DNA of 64,000 bases from Pyropia yezoensis (GCA_009829735.1 CM020618.1:4648882-4712881); one strand, 5' to 3'; counted from the stretch's first letter, positions 1 to 12,788 are shown. Notes: a model not told the origin generated them from the sequence alone. Program-made: numbers and translations.

Positions 1-709
1 GGGGCAGTGGAGGAGGAGGGCGGCCATGAGCAGCTCGGGCTCCCCACCATACCTGCACGCCCAACCACAGTGAAAGAAGGGGGGGGTGGGGGGCAAGCGC
101 CCAAGGTGGGTGTGACAGCAAAACGGGGAGGAGAGCACCAAACGGGAGGAGGCGGGAGGGGAGGGGGAGCGCACGCACGCGGGTCAGACGGTGGGCCCGT
201 CGGTGGCGTCGGGGCCGCCAGCCAGCGCGGGAAACGCCGCCAGCGGCGAGCACGGGCAGACGTGTCGGTGCCGCGAGCCACCAGCGGCGCACGTGTGGCC
301 GCCTGGCGCCCCCAGCGTCCTTGCCCCCCTTCCACCTCCCCACCAGGGCCCCCCTCCCACACCCCACGACGAGCCCCCGCACCGGGGCCCCGTCCATCGA
401 CAATCCAAGCAAAATGCCCCGCCACTTCCCCCCCCCCCCCCCCCAATCCACCCCCGCACCTTGTTTCCCACCAAACGTACGTCTTTGGTTGCCGCATCCG
501 CCGGCAGTAGGCGTCAAAGGCGGCGTCGTCGCCGTCGCCGTCACCGCCGCCCAGGCCGAGCACACAGTACTGGGACAGCAGCGCCCGGTGGACGACCAGC
601 TCCTCCACCACCCGCCGGCGGAGGGCGTCCGCTTCTTCCCGCTCGGTGCGCTCCGACCACCCTGGGGGTGGCGCGTACCGGAACGAGGGAGTGCAGCCAA
701 AGTGGGGTG

Positions 710-749
<40 letters not shown>

Positions 750-1279
750 GGGAGGGTAGGGAGGAAGCGGGATGAAGGTGGAAGCGAGGCCAGGCACGTC
801 AGAAGGCGTTCCGTCGACACACACGCCCCCGCTCTCCGTCCACCCATCCCCCTGCAACGGCAGCACCCCCCAGTATCCGACACCTGAGCACTGCAGCAAC
901 ACCCGCCCCTCCAATTCCACCACAACCACCGCCCATCCATCCACGCACCACCAGACCACCCCCCCCCCCTACCCCCAAAAGAACAAAACGTACTGCTCAG
1001 CCGCCCCGCGTTGTGCGCCCGCCCCTTGACGACCGCCCGGAACAGGCAGCGGCCGTCGCCGCGCACCGGCGCGGGCACCAGCGCGGCGCCCACATCCGCC
1101 ACGCTCCCCTGCCGCAGCGTCCGCGTCGCGTAGAGCGTCGACGCAAACGAGGGGGGGGACGCCGGCGGGGGGGCCCCCGCCGCCGCCGCCGGCCGGGAGG
1201 CCGCGGCGGGGGGTGCCCCCCCTACCGCCGCCGCCGCCGCCGCCTGCTTGGCCGCCCAGTACTCTGCCCAGGTGCCGCT

Positions 1280-1321
<42 letters not shown>

Positions 1322-3132
1322 CCCGACCGACGCGGGCGTCCACGCGGTGGCCGTCGACGCCGCCGCCGTGTCGGTCGATGGTAGGTGGATGGCTGGCGGG
1401 GGCCCGCGCGCCGCCGCGGGGGGGGTGTCCCAGCCGGCGCCGGCGCCGTCGCCGTCGCTGCCGCTGCTGCGGCCGCCCTGCGCGGCGACGGCCAGGTCAC
1501 GCAGCGTGCTCACCCGCCGCCGCCCGGGGGTGCCCGCCCCCGACCGTGCCGACGACGACGCACGACCGAGGAACTCAGAGTAGGAGCCTGTAACGTGGGG
1601 GGAAATACACCGGGGGGGAGGGGGGGGGGGGGGGGGCAGAGAGCGAGCGAAGGGAGCGCAGCGGAAGATGAAAAAACAAAAAACAAAAAAAAGAAAAGAG
1701 CGTCGGGTCCATACACCGGAGCCACCGCAGGCCAGACGACGGGTGGTGGGGACGAGCGCGGGGGCAAGGCGGCGACGCGTCGGCGAGGAAAACCGCAGGG
1801 GCAACGGCGTCAGTGCCGGGGCTCTCCCCCACCCGGCCGTGGCCGACGGCAGCCACCCCCCCGCGGCGGGGCAGCCGCCCCCTCCCCCCCCATCCTAGAA
1901 AGAAAACAGCCCCCCCCCCCGGAGGGGGAGGCCCCCCCCCCCCCCCCCCAAAAACCCTGCCGGCTTGCGTGCAGCCACGCTCCGTCTCGCCCACCCCCCA
2001 ACCCCTCCAAAGCCGCCCCCCGCGCGACCCGCCGGCGCACGCCCGGTGGGGGCAAAACGTACCCACCTCGATCTCATTCAGGCTCTCCCCCGCCCCCGCC
2101 CCCGCCGCCGCCGCCGCCGCCGCCGCCGTCGATGCCGCCGCCGCCCCCGCTGGCTGCCGGTCCCCGTCTGCGGCGCGCCCCCCCCCCCCCCCCCGACCCG
2201 ACACAGAGCGACCCCCCCCGCGGGCCGCGTCGCGGTCGTCCACCCCCATCCATCACCAACCACCAGCGCGCGCCCCAGTAGTCATGTCAGTACACGCCGC
2301 CCCCCCGCGCGGGACGCAGCGCACAGCAGGCCCGCTTGGCGGGCCAACGCCCCTGCCCGCGCCCCACCCACCCACCCAGGCCGTCCCCATCCCTATCGCG
2401 TCGACGCACCCCCCCCCGCCGGGCACAGCGGCGCCCCCCGCTGTGCGCCCAGCCGCTCCCGCTGCCCCCCCCTCCCCCCCTCCCCCCCCCCCGCACCCTG
2501 CCAACCCTCCTCCCCCCCCAGTGACATGCCGCCGCCCAACGTACAGCGCACCCCCCCGATGTCCCCCCCCCCCGGCCAGTCCCCGCCGCCCGCCGCGCCC
2601 TCCTCCTCCAGGCGGGACGCCAGCTGCCCCACCGCCGCCGCCACCCCGTCCAGCTGCTGCCGCACCCGCGGGGGCAGGACGGAGCCCCAGGCGGCCGCGT
2701 ACATCCCCACCGTCAGCCCCAGGTCCGCCACCTCCCGTTCCACACTGGCGTCTGCGTCGCCATTCCCATGGCCGCCGTCACAACCACCACCACCACCACC
2801 ACCACCACCACCACCGCCGACGCCGCCGCCGCCGCCGCCACCGCCGCCAGAAGCAGCAGCAGCAGCGGCAGCGGCCGCCTCCAGCTCCGCCGCCGACGCG
2901 GCGAGGCGGCCAACCTCGGCGGCGGCCGCCACGGCGGCGGCGGCCAGCACCGCCCGCGCCTCGGAAATGCCGTCGGCACAGTCGCCGCCGCCGCCGCAGC
3001 CGTCGGGCACGGCAGCACCCGCCGCCGCCACCGCCGCCGCCACCGCGTCCCAGTCGCGCACCACCCCCGCCAGGTGGGCGAGCAGCCGCGGGCTCGTCGC
3101 CACGTCGGGGGGCTCCTCGTCAACGTCCCCGT

Positions 3133-3174
<42 letters not shown>

Positions 3175-4109
3175 AGCAGCCGCCGCTGAAACTGCCGCCA
3201 CCGCCGCTGCCGTCGGCGTCGGGCGTCCAGCCGCCGCCTCCAGACGAGGCCGACGAGGACGCCCTCGACGGGGGACCCGACAGCCCGCCGCCACCGCCGC
3301 CGCCGTTGCCTGCCGCCGCCGCTGTCGCGGGAGGGGGTGGACTACGCGGCCGCGCCGGGGGGGGGTGCAGCACCGCCACGGCCATGGCGTTGAGTTTAGC
3401 CAGGCGGGTGGCCGCGTCTGGTGGGCGAGCACAGGGGGGGCTGGGCACCGTCGCAGTGCCACCGCCGCCGCCACGCGCGTGGGGAGGGGGACGTCTGCGA
3501 AAGAGAGAGAAGGAGAAGCGCAGGTTGTGGCAGCAAGCAAGCGACCAAAGAGCAGGAGAGGCAGGAGCGAGAGGGAGGCGGTTAGCGAAGGCGTCATGGG
3601 TGGCCACGGCGGCTAAAGGCGGCCGTCGCCGTGGACAAGGCAGCCCCGTCTCGGATGGCCATTGCAGTCGACGCCGCCCCGTCCACCCCCCACCCTCCTC
3701 CCAACCCCGCCCCACCCCACTCCCCCGCCCACTGACAACGGCGGCACCCGCCCGCACGCGGCCGCTCAACACGGCACCCCACAAAGAGCGGTCGGTCACG
3801 CGGGGACCCCTCCACAGACCCCCCCCCCCCCGCCCCCCCCCCGCGGTCTCCCCCAGCACGAAACCTACGGTGCGGCGCGCGCAGCAGCAGACAGCCGCCC
3901 CCCCGACCCCCGTCCGCGCCCGTCCCCGCTGCCGCCGCCACCCCCCCCGCCGCTGCTGCCGCCGCTGCCGCCACCGCGCAGGTGCCGCCGCAGGCGCGAC
4001 GACAGGCCGCCGCTGCTGCTGCTGCCGCCGCCGCTGCCACTCCCCCCGCTGCTCGTCGTCGTACCCGTACCGGCACTGCGGCTGCGGCGGGCCCGGCCGC
4101 TGCTACCGT

Positions 4110-4163
<54 letters not shown>

Positions 4164-4368
4164 CGCCAATGCCGCTACCGCCAGTGCCGGCGGCGGCGGC
4201 GCCGCCGCCACCACGGCCGCCAACGCCAACGCCGACGCCGGCGCTGCTGCTGCCACCCCCCTGCCTGCCAACGCCACCCCCCCCACCCGCCGCGGCGCCA
4301 CGGGCGGTACGCGGCGCCGTCGCCGCGGCGGGCGCCGCGCCGGCGCCGCCCCGAAAGCAGCCGAGCAT
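1..4368 (-). CDS. OTU-domain cysteine protease (probable deubiquitinase), six exons, C-terminus cut by window edge
   Basis: Exons on the minus strand: 4368-3869, 3494-2545, 2167-2063, 1587-994, 661-481 and 52-1. All phases agree across the five introns. Donors are GTAGGT once and GTACGT four times; acceptors include TTTCGCAG and GTGCAG. The start is the ATG at 4368 (MLGCF...). The joined frame gives 794 residues before the window ends. The first ~600 residues are Gly/Ser/Ala-rich low complexity. The OTU catalytic start GDGRCLFRAV (Asp and Cys of the triad, about residues 694-703) lies at the end of exon 4. Exon 5 gives EELVVHRALLSQY and DAYCRRMRQPKT, and exon 6 gives YGGEPELLMAALLLHCP, all matching the plant/algal OTU domain. 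The family cleaves ubiquitin chains in cytosol or nucleus. The catalytic His would be beyond the left edge. Family call is firm; the N-terminal exon is less certain. Confidence 0.85.
714..746. repeat. 33-base poly-G run inside OTU intron 4
   Basis: An uninterrupted run of 33 G on the plus strand. It falls in the intron at 993-662 of the OTU gene, where on the transcribed minus strand it is a C tract just upstream of the 3' splice site. It could serve as the pyrimidine tract and its length is likely to be unstable. Confidence 0.9.
4111..4163. repeat. (CCG)n microsatellite inside OTU exon 1
   Basis: About 17 CCG/GCC units. On the coding minus strand this encodes a poly-glycine stretch in the low-complexity N-terminus of the OTU protein. 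Confidence 0.8.
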
Positions 4369-5551
4369 CCTCCCGCCCGGTGCAGCTGCCACCGACGCCG
4401 CAGCAACCCCCCCCCCCCTCGGCCCGCCCGTCCGTGCCCACAAAACAACACCCACACCCACACGCAGGGAGAGCGCGCAAGACGACGGGTCGCCGCCCAG
4501 CAGTATGTAGCCGCACCGCGACGCACCGCCAGCAATGGGACCGGGACGCAGCGCGGTGCACGAAAGAGAGACGCGGACGGCGGCGGCGGCGGCGGCGGCG
4601 GCGGGCGGTGCTCGGCAGCGGGCCGGGTTGCGGGTGCCCTCCAGCTGGCTCCTTTGCTACATGCAGGGGGCGCCACCCATTGCTCGTTGGGCCCCTCCCC
4701 CTTCCCCCTCGACCCCTATCCCCCACCCCGCGGCAGCGGCGCGGCGGGAGGGGGGGGCGGCCGCTGCGCTGGAGGCCACCGTGTGCAGCGGGCGCAGCCC
4801 AGCGGTGCGCGGCAGCGCCGGGACGGGGGCAAAGACGCTTGGCAACGCACCCGGCCTCTACGCTGGCCGGGCGTCGGGGAGGCCCGCGGGTGGAATTGGT
4901 TGGCCCGGCAGCGGTCTGTGGCCACCGCCTCGGCCACGCACCCCCACCCTGCCCTGCCGAGTGCGCCACGTTGCACGATGCACAGGGAGCAGCCTGTGCA
5001 TCCAAGTTGGAGTATGTTTTGCAAGGGAGGGGAGCCGCCTCTGCGGATTTTGTTTCAATGGTCAAGTACGCATTCGACTAGATTGTTGTCTACACAACAG
5101 TGGTATAATTGTCCACCTTCGATGTGGGAATGGACAAACCTTCCACGAAGAATAGCCACGTTGCTCAAATGTCACGCTGGCGGCGCCCCACCGCGCCACG
5201 ACGGCCATTGCATGGTGAGCGGGACGACGGTCCACCACCCATCTCGGCCGCCCAGATCAACCCAACTGCGCGCGGCCCCGGACTCCCTGCCCCCTCTTCC
5301 CGCCCGCCGCCGCCTGCCCACCGCGGCTGCGGCGATACACCCCAGCGACGCGCCTCGCATAACCAGGGGATCCCTCACCGCCGCCACCCCCTGCCCCCCC
5401 TCGTCTCGCTGCTCCGTTCCCCCCGGGTAACCCTCACTTTCCCTGCGCCGACCATTCTCCCTGCCTCCCCCTCACCCCCGCCCTCTGCCCCCCCTCCCCC
5501 CCCCCCCCCCCCCCTACTCTGTCTCCCTTGGTGCGTACGCCCACCCCCGCC
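4369..5551. promoter_or_regulatory. Divergent intergenic region between the OTU and MGDG synthase genes
   Basis: The two genes point away from each other across about 1.2 kb, so this stretch should hold both promoters and 5' untranslated regions. The segment near 4960-5160 is clearly less GC-rich than its surroundings and includes tggtataattg at about 5100, a possible AT-rich core promoter element. I see no coding frame with convincing content. The promoter role is inferred from gene orientation only. Confidence 0.4.
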
Positions 5552-8040
5552 ATGCCCCCTTCGGCCGCCCGACGACGCTGCCGCGGCGCGGCAGATGCCG
5601 CCGTGCCGCCGCCGCCGCCGCCGTCGCCGACGATGCCCCTGCCGCCGACGGCGACCGCCTTTGTACCGCCCGCTCCTGCAGCCGTGCGGCGGCCGCCTGG
5701 CGCGGGACGCCTCCCCACCGCCGCGCCGGCCACCGCCGCCACCACCGCCGCCGCCACCGCCGCTGCCGCTGCTGCCCCCGCCGCTGTCACGGTCGCCGCC
5801 GCCGTCGCCGCCGGGTTGGCGCTGCGGCCGGCCATGGTGGCACCGATGACGGGCGTGCGGGATGGCGACGGCGGCCGCGGCGGGCCACGGTGGGGCAGTG
5901 GCGGTGGAGGTGGTGGCCGTGGAGGAGGGGGGGGGGGCGGCGGTGGCCTGGCAGTGGCCGCCGCGGTAGCGGCGGTGGTGCCACCCGCCGCCGAGGCGGG
6001 CAAGAAGCGAGTGATGGTGCTCATGTCGGATACGGGCGGCGGTAGGTGGCGGGGGAGGGGGCGAGGGAGGGGGTTTGCAGCACAGGGAGGAGGGGGAGGG
6101 GGTGAGGGGGAGGGCGGTGGGGGAGGTGGGGGCTCAGCGCTGGGGGGCGCACTGGGGCGGCTGCCATGAGCTCCTGGCTGCCTGACGCCGCTGCACCAGC
6201 GCGCCGCCTTTGGTAGACACGAGGCGACGGAGACTGACGTGAATGCTGCTTTGCTTGTGACGGGCGTTCTGGCCCGTTCCTTCTCTCTCTGCTCTGCCGG
6301 CGCTCCCTTCCACGTTCTTTGCTCTTTCGTTCCGCTGCGTCCCCCTATTCCCCGTATGCCTCCGTGCGCACTTCCCTCCCCCCGCCTTCGCCTCCCCCAG
6401 GTCACCGTGCGAGTGCCGAGGCGATTGTGTCGGCCCTCCACGAGCGGTACCCCGGCCGCCTGTCCGTGTGGATTGTCGACATCTTTACGCAGATCGCCCC
6501 CTCCGCCTTTCACACCCTCCCCGCCCAGTACGCCTTTTTCGCCGCCCACCCGCCGCTGTGGCGGGCTGCGTGGGAGTACTCCCGCTTCCCCCCCGCCCGC
6601 GCCGCCACCGAGGCGGTCGTCCACGCGCTGCTGCGGCGGCGTCTCGCCGCCGCCTACGCCGCCTACGCCCCCGACCTGGTCCTCTCTGTCCACCCGCTGT
6701 GCCAGACGCTGCCGCTGCGGGTGCTGCGGTCGGCCACGCCCCCCTTTCCTGGCGCCACCGACGTCCCGTTTGTGACGGTCGTCACGGACCTGGGGGGGGC
6801 CCACCCGACGTGGTTCCACCCGGGCGTCGACCGCTGCTTTGTGCCGTCGCCTGCCGTTGCGGCGGTGGCGCGGCGGTGTGGGCTGGCCGACGGGCAGGTG
6901 CGAGTGTTGGGGCTGCCCGTCCGGTCGGCGTTTTGGGCGCCGCCGGCAGACCCGGGGGCGCCTGGGGGGGGGGGAGGGGAGGGGGTGGGCGAGTGGCTTG
7001 CCTGGCTGTGGCGCCCCGCGTTACGGCGACGGGGGGCGCGAGGCGGCGCCGGGGACGGCGCCGCCGCCACCGCCACCACTGTAGACGCGGACGGGCGGAT
7101 ACGGCCGACGGTGGGGGCGGGGGCGGGCTCCAACGGTGCCGCGTCGGTGCTGGCTGCGCTTCCCCCTGCGACGGTGCCCGTCGTGCTGCGCCCCCCCGGC
7201 GGTGGCGGCGCCTTCCCTCTTTGCCCTGCCGCCTCGGTGGCCACAACATCGACTGGCGGGCCGGGTGACCCGCCCCGGGGCTCCTCCTCCCGCCCGCCCG
7301 AGACGCCCAAGAGCCGCCTCCGCCGCTCCCTCTCCCTCCGCCCTCACACGCCAACGGTGCTGGTGGTGGGGGGCGGCGACGGGGTGGGCGGCCTGGCCGC
7401 CCTGACAACCACCCTTACCGCCTCCCTCGCGGCGGACCGCGGCGCCACTGGCGCGCAGGTGGTGGTCGTCTGTGGGCGCAACGCGGGGCTGGCGGCGTCG
7501 CTGGCCGCCCGCCCCGACTGGCCCGTCCCCGTGACCGTGGCGGGTCACGTGGACGCGGCGGCGATGAGCGCCTGGATGGCCGCGGCGGACGTGCTGGTGA
7601 CCAAGGCGGGCCCCGGGACGATTGCCGAGGCGCTCATCCGGGGGCTCCCCATGGTCCTGTCGGGCTACCTGCCGGGGCAGGAGCGGCCCAACGTGGCGTA
7701 CGTGGTTGATGCGGGCGTCGGGCGCTACGCGGGCGGCAAGGGGGGGAGGGCCGGCGGCGGCGGCGGCGGCAATGGCGGCGGTGCGGCGGCCATTGCCGCC
7801 GCGGTGGGGGCGCTGGTGGCGGACCCGGCGGAGCGGGCGGCCATGGCCGCCCGCGCCGTTGCCATGGGCCGCCCCGCCGCCACGCGCGCTATCGCCGCTG
7901 GTATTGGGGAGCTCCTCTGGGGGGGGCGCCCCGTGGGGGGGGGGGACGGCGGGGCGCCCGCATTTGCGGCCGCCGCCGTCGCCGTCGACACTACCCTCCC
8001 GACCGTGTCTGGCAGTGGGAGGGGCGGCTGGCGGGTGTGA
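5552..8040 (+). CDS. MGD1: Monogalactosyldiacylglycerol (MGDG) synthase, two exons
   Basis: Exons 5552-6041 and 6401-8040, phase 1, donor GTAGGT, acceptor CCCCCAG; 709 residues. The enzyme transfers galactose from UDP-galactose to diacylglycerol in the plastid envelope to make MGDG, the main thylakoid lipid. The junction rebuilds the hallmark DTGGGHRASAEAI (about residues 160-173). Further family motifs: SVHPLCQTLPL (~259), PTWFHPGVDRCFVPS (~300), VLVVGGGDGVGGL (~484), VCGRNAGLAA (~521) and TKAGPGTIAEALIRGLP (~563) followed by GYLPGQE. The first ~150 residues are Ala/Arg/Pro-rich, as expected for a transit peptide. An unusual Gly/Ala-rich insertion (about residues 345-480) separates the two GT-B halves. 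Start is the first in-frame ATG. Stop is TGA. Symbol given for the plant-type family; paralogue class is not resolved. Confidence 0.93.
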
Positions 8041-9283
8041 CCCACCGCGGCCCCCCACCGCGCGGCGTCACTGTACCGCAGTGGCGATGGCGGGGGAGGC
8101 GGAAAGGCCAGCGGGGCTACTTTGATGGGGGGGTCTGCGGCGCAATCGGCCTTGCTGTCTGGCTTCTTGACTATGTTTATAGCGGAGGTGATAACAGAAA
8201 GCACGTTGTGAACATGCTGTGCGCACGGGGGGAAGGGGGGGGGACTGGGCAGTGAGGGCGGTGGGGCGCAGGGGCGTGCCCCGCCCCTCTTCCCCCGCCA
8301 CCGTCGTTACCGCCGGGTCGTGGCGGGCGGCCGCTCTTCCCCCGTCCCCACACGCACCGCCCACCACCACACGAGCATCGGACGACAGCGGGCGGCGCGT
8401 CGCGCGGGGCCCCCGCCGAGCTGTGGGTCACTCCCCCCTCGAGGTGCCCCGCAGCCGACGAGCGGCGGGCCAGTCGGCGGCGGCCAGGCAGCACAGCCAC
8501 GGCGGCAGCGGCAGGGGGGCGGCGGCCGGCCAGACAGCCGAGGCGGCAGCGGAGGGAGGGGGCTGGCGGCCAGCCAGCAGCGGCGGCGCGGAGGCGGGGC
8601 CAGCGGCGGCGCGTCGGCGGCGGCGGGGCCAGCACCGCCCAGCCGGTGGTGCCGGTTCCGGTAGCCAGTCGGCGGCGGCGGGCCCTGCGGCGGGGGGGGG
8701 GGGATGGCGGCGGTGGGGCCGGCGGCGGTCCGCCGCGGCTGCGGTGGGGGTGCGGCGGCCATGGCCTGCCGGCGGCACTGGCGGCAAGGGTGCGGCGGCC
8801 AGCCGGCGGGAGCGGCAGCAGCGGCCAGCCGGCGGGAGCGGCAGCAGCGGCCAGCCGGCGGGAGCGGCAGCAGCGGCCAGCCGGGCGGTGAGGGGCCGGC
8901 GACAGCGGCGGGAGCGGCGGCCAGCCGGCGGCGGCGGCAACGTGGCCGCGGCGGCCAGATGGCAGCGGCGGCGCGCGTGGCACTCGCCGCGACAGACGTG
9001 TCGGGGGTGGGCGGTGCGCGAGGGGAGGGTCTGGGTTATGGAGCAGACGGACAGGCGCGGGTGCGGCGGCCACGCGAAAGTGAAAGCGGTCGTCGTCGGG
9101 ATGTGCGCTTCCTCTCCCCAGCGGCCGTCGCAGGTACGGGAGATAGTCGTGAGTGTGGGCGAGCCCCCTGACGGCGTGCCCGTGCTACACACCCCTTGGG
9201 GGGCTCGGCAAGGACCAGGTCAAGCCCGCTGTATGCTATTTTTGTTGTACCCTTTTTTTTGTTTTTTTTTTCTTGGCACCTAC
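8041..9283. other. GC-rich stretch after MGDG synthase; possible last exon(s) of the minus-strand neighbour
   Basis: On the minus strand, a GTGTAG acceptor near 9190 is followed by about 170 bases that read well in two different frames. One carries HTHDYLPYLRRPLGRG and the other CDGRWGEEAHIPTTT. I cannot choose between them. The rest (8200-8990) is a GC-rich repeat-laden stretch that is open in several frames and shows no recognisable domain. The 3' end of the gene at 9284-12980 probably lies here. Confidence 0.35.
8799..8883. repeat. 26-bp tandem repeat, three copies plus a partial one
   Basis: Three identical 26-bp units start at 8799, 8825 and 8851, and a fourth begins at 8877 and stops after 7 bases. 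The unit starts ccagccggcgggagcggcag. The period is not a multiple of 3, so copy-number change would shift any reading frame, which argues against coding use. Related degenerate copies occur upstream from about 8460. Confidence 0.85.
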
Positions 9284-11348
9284 GAGCCTCTGTTTTGGTT
9301 ACCGGGTGTAGCGGCGACGGGGAGACGACGGCCTTTGCCGCGCCCGTGGCCCCCCCCCCCGCCACCTCGACCGTCGGGTCGCGCACGACCAGCGGGCACG
9401 AGCGGCGGGCACGCCCCGCCGTCGGACCCCTGGGTGTGGCCCTGCCATCGGGGCGGGCGCGCGCCCGCGGCGCGGCGGCGGCAGCGGCGGCGGCGGCGGC
9501 AGCGTCGGCTGCATCGGCAGCGTCGGCAGCGTCGGCGGCGGCCGCGGCGGCGGCGGCAACGGTGGCGGCAACGGCGGCGGTGGCGGCGGCGGCGGCGGCA
9601 TTGGTGATGGCGGTGGCAGCGGCAGCGGCGGCGGTGATGGCAGTGGCGGTGGGGCCCGTCGCGGCGCGCCCCACGGGCCACACCCTACAGTCGGTGACGG
9701 TACACCAGTAGGTCCGCCAGCCCGCCGCCCCCCGCCGCGGGGCCCCGCGACGCGGCTCACATTTCCCGACGGCCGTTTCCCTTTGTATTTTTTTGCGACG
9801 GCCCCCCCGGGTGACTTTCCTTGCAGCGGCACCGCTACCTACCGACGCCCCTCCCCCCGCACTGTCTGGACATGGCGGCCCACCCCCCCCCTCGGGGGGG
9901 TTCACCACCACCGGCTACCCGTGTCACGTCGCTGCTGGCCCCGCGAGACGGCCCCACCCGCTCCCCGCCGCCACCCCCAACCGGCGGCTGCCAAGTGCGG
10001 GACGGCACAGGCCGGTGGTCAGGGTGGTGGTGGTGGTGGCGGTCGTGATCCACTACACGGGGCGGGAGAGGGTAAGGGGGGGGGGGGGGGGGGGGGGGGG
10101 CGTGGGTACGGCCGCCGCCGGCGAGGGAGGCGGGGCTGGCGGGGAAGGGAGGGGCAGGCAGCCCCACCACGCGCGTGCGGGCCCGCCCTCCCCCTCCCAG
10201 ACCGTCGCCCCCCCCCCCGCCCGCCCGCACGTCCACCACCTCCTCCCCCTCCCGCCGCACTGAACTGGCAAGGGTCAGGGCAGGGCCGAAAAAAGAATAG
10301 ATACCAGGGGCGGCAGCCAGAGCAACCCCCCCCCCCCCCCCCCCCCCCCTGCCCTCCCCTCCCCTCCCCGCAACCGGGCTGGCGGGGGCGACCGCCCGCC
10401 CCCACACGGACGGCGTCGCACCGACCGGTGGGGGCGGCGGGCACTCGCAGGGGGGGGTGGCCCGCCCAGGGGGGGGCACGCAGTCCCCTGCCCGCCCCTC
10501 TCCCCCGCGCCACCCCCCCCCCCCCCCCCGGCGCGCTGGCGCCAGTGCCAACGTGCGCCGACGGGGGCGGTGGGCGCACCGTCGCCGTCCCCCCCCCCCA
10601 TCACCCCACCCCTCCCATCGCCTACATACCCCCCCGACCCCCCCCCCCACCCCCACCCCCCCCCAGCACAATCCCCCTCCCCGGTGCGTCGCCCCCTCCC
10701 TGCCCCTCACATGGCCAACACCACACGGCTGGCAAGTGGGCGCACCCCTCCCCCCCCCTCGTCCCCCCCGCTCCCCTCCCCCCACCCCCACCCCCACCCC
10801 CCCACCACCACCACCACCACCACCACCACCCCCACACCCACCCCCACCCCCACCCCCACCCCCCTCCCCCCGCCCGCTCTCCCCCCCCCCCCCACCACCG
10901 CCGCCCCCCCCCGTCTGCCACGTCGGGGAGCGCCACAATCCGCCCCCGCGGCGCAACGCATACGCACGCGCCCGGCGGCGCGGCGGCGCGGCGCCACCCC
11001 TCAATCCGCATCCACACCGCCGCGTCGGCCGGCGACGCGCCGGCCGACGCGCCAACGAGCGCGCCCAGCGACGGGCGCCCACCTCGTCCCCCAACGCCGC
11101 CACCTCCCCCGCCGCCACCGCCGCCGCCGCCACCGCCGCCGCGGGGGTGTCCGCCGTGGTCATGCGCGGGGGGGGGGTGCGGGGAGGAAGCAGCGGCGGC
11201 GGTGGAGGCCGCCCCCCCGGGGGGGGGGGGGGGGGGGGGGGGCGTACTGCAACGAGAAGCGCCGGCCGCGGCGGCCGCGGAGGCCGCCCACGCCACCGCC
11301 GTCGCCGCCGCCGCCGTCCGTATGGCCAGCGGCGGCAGCGGCAGCGGC

Positions 11349-11400
<52 letters not shown>

Positions 11401-12757
11401 GCGCGGCGGTCGGCGCGGCGGGCACGGCGGCCGCCGCCGCCGCCGCCACCGCCGCCGCTGGGGGCGGCAGCGTCGGGGGAGGGGGGGATGGGAGTGGGAA
11501 AGGGTGGTGTGTAGGGCGCGTGGGGCTTGGCGTGGGACTGGTTGACCGTCCGGTTGGGGAGGGAAGGGGAAGGGGGGGTGGGGGGGAGGGAGGTGGGGCG
11601 GGTTGCACCAGGAGGAAAACACAGGGTGGGGGGTACCAAGAGTGTGGCGGCGGAGCGCAGCAGCCGTTGCGGGGGGGCGGGCATGTTAGCAGCGTGCAGC
11701 GGGCGAGGGGGGGGACCGCCGGCGGCGGCTCGGCGGCGCGCTCTCCACGCCCCACCCTCCCACCCTCCTTCCCTCAAGCCGGCAGGCAGCCGCCGTAGCG
11801 GCCTTGGGTCGACGCCGCCACCGGCTGCCGTACCCAGCCCGCCCGCCCGCAGCGGGCGGAGCCTCGCGCATTTCCCCACTCCCCTCTCGTCTCCTCTTCC
11901 CTCTCCACCCCTCTTCCCTCCTGCCGCCCCTCTCCCTCTCTCTACCCCGCCGCCCATCAGTCGTGGCAGGGGCGCGTACCGTAAAAAGGTGGCGGGAAGA
12001 CCAGGAAGCGAGCGCCCGCATGCTGCCACCCACCGACTCATCCACTGCAAAGGGGGGAAGGTGCCGGCGGGCGTGCCGCAGGGAGAGCAGAGCGACGCGG
12101 AAAGGGGATTGCAAGACGACGGGCGGGGTAGGGTGGGGAGGAGAGGGGGGCGGTCACAGCGGCCAGCTCGTCGGACGGGCGGTTAGTCGTCGGGCCGGCG
12201 CTCCGATGGCGAGCGAGACGGCCGCACGCCCCCCAGCGCAAGGCGGCAGGCCGTCAGGCCCGCTGGTGGCGGCTGCATTTCCCCCCCCCCCCACTCTGCC
12301 CCGCAGTCCCGTCCCACCCCACGGTGCCCACCGAGGCACCCGCCACCAACGCCCTCCCACCCTCCCTTCTCCCCGCCAGCAGCCCCCCCCCCTCACCCCC
12401 ATGGCGCCCGCCATCCCTCTCACCAGTGCCCACCGAGGCGCCCACCACACCGCCGCCCACCCCCCCCCGCCACCGCCCTCCCAGTCCTTCTTCCCACCTT
12501 CACCGCCCCCCCCCCCCCCCCCCCCTCAACACGTACTGTAACTGCGGCTCGGGCGGAGCCCCCCGCCGTCCTCCCAGGCGTCCCCCTCTGGGCGGCGCCC
12601 CCCCCCGCCGCCCCCCCCCCCCACAGGCGGCTCCCCCGCACGTCCTCATCCTCCTCGGCCAGCACGTCGGGGGGCACCCACGGGCGGCGGCCGCCGCCCA
12701 CCCGCACCGGCGGGGGGGGCGGCGGCCGCCGGCCCGTCGGCAGCGCCCCTCCGCCGT

Positions 12758-12788
<31 letters not shown>

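Noticed and set aside
1965..5081. A 1038-codon plus-strand open frame across the OTU gene
   Set aside because: It is the reverse shadow of the minus-strand OTU exons and introns. In sequence this GC-rich, stop codons are rare on both strands. It has no domain and reads through introns supported by matching phases.
8799..8883. CRISPR-like array
   Set aside because: The 26-bp units are directly adjacent with no spacers, and the genome is eukaryotic.
10760..10870. Poly-His/poly-Thr protein from CAC/ACC repeats
   Set aside because: The reading comes from a (CCCCCA)n/(CCA)n simple repeat that sits in an intron-like stretch of the minus-strand gene.
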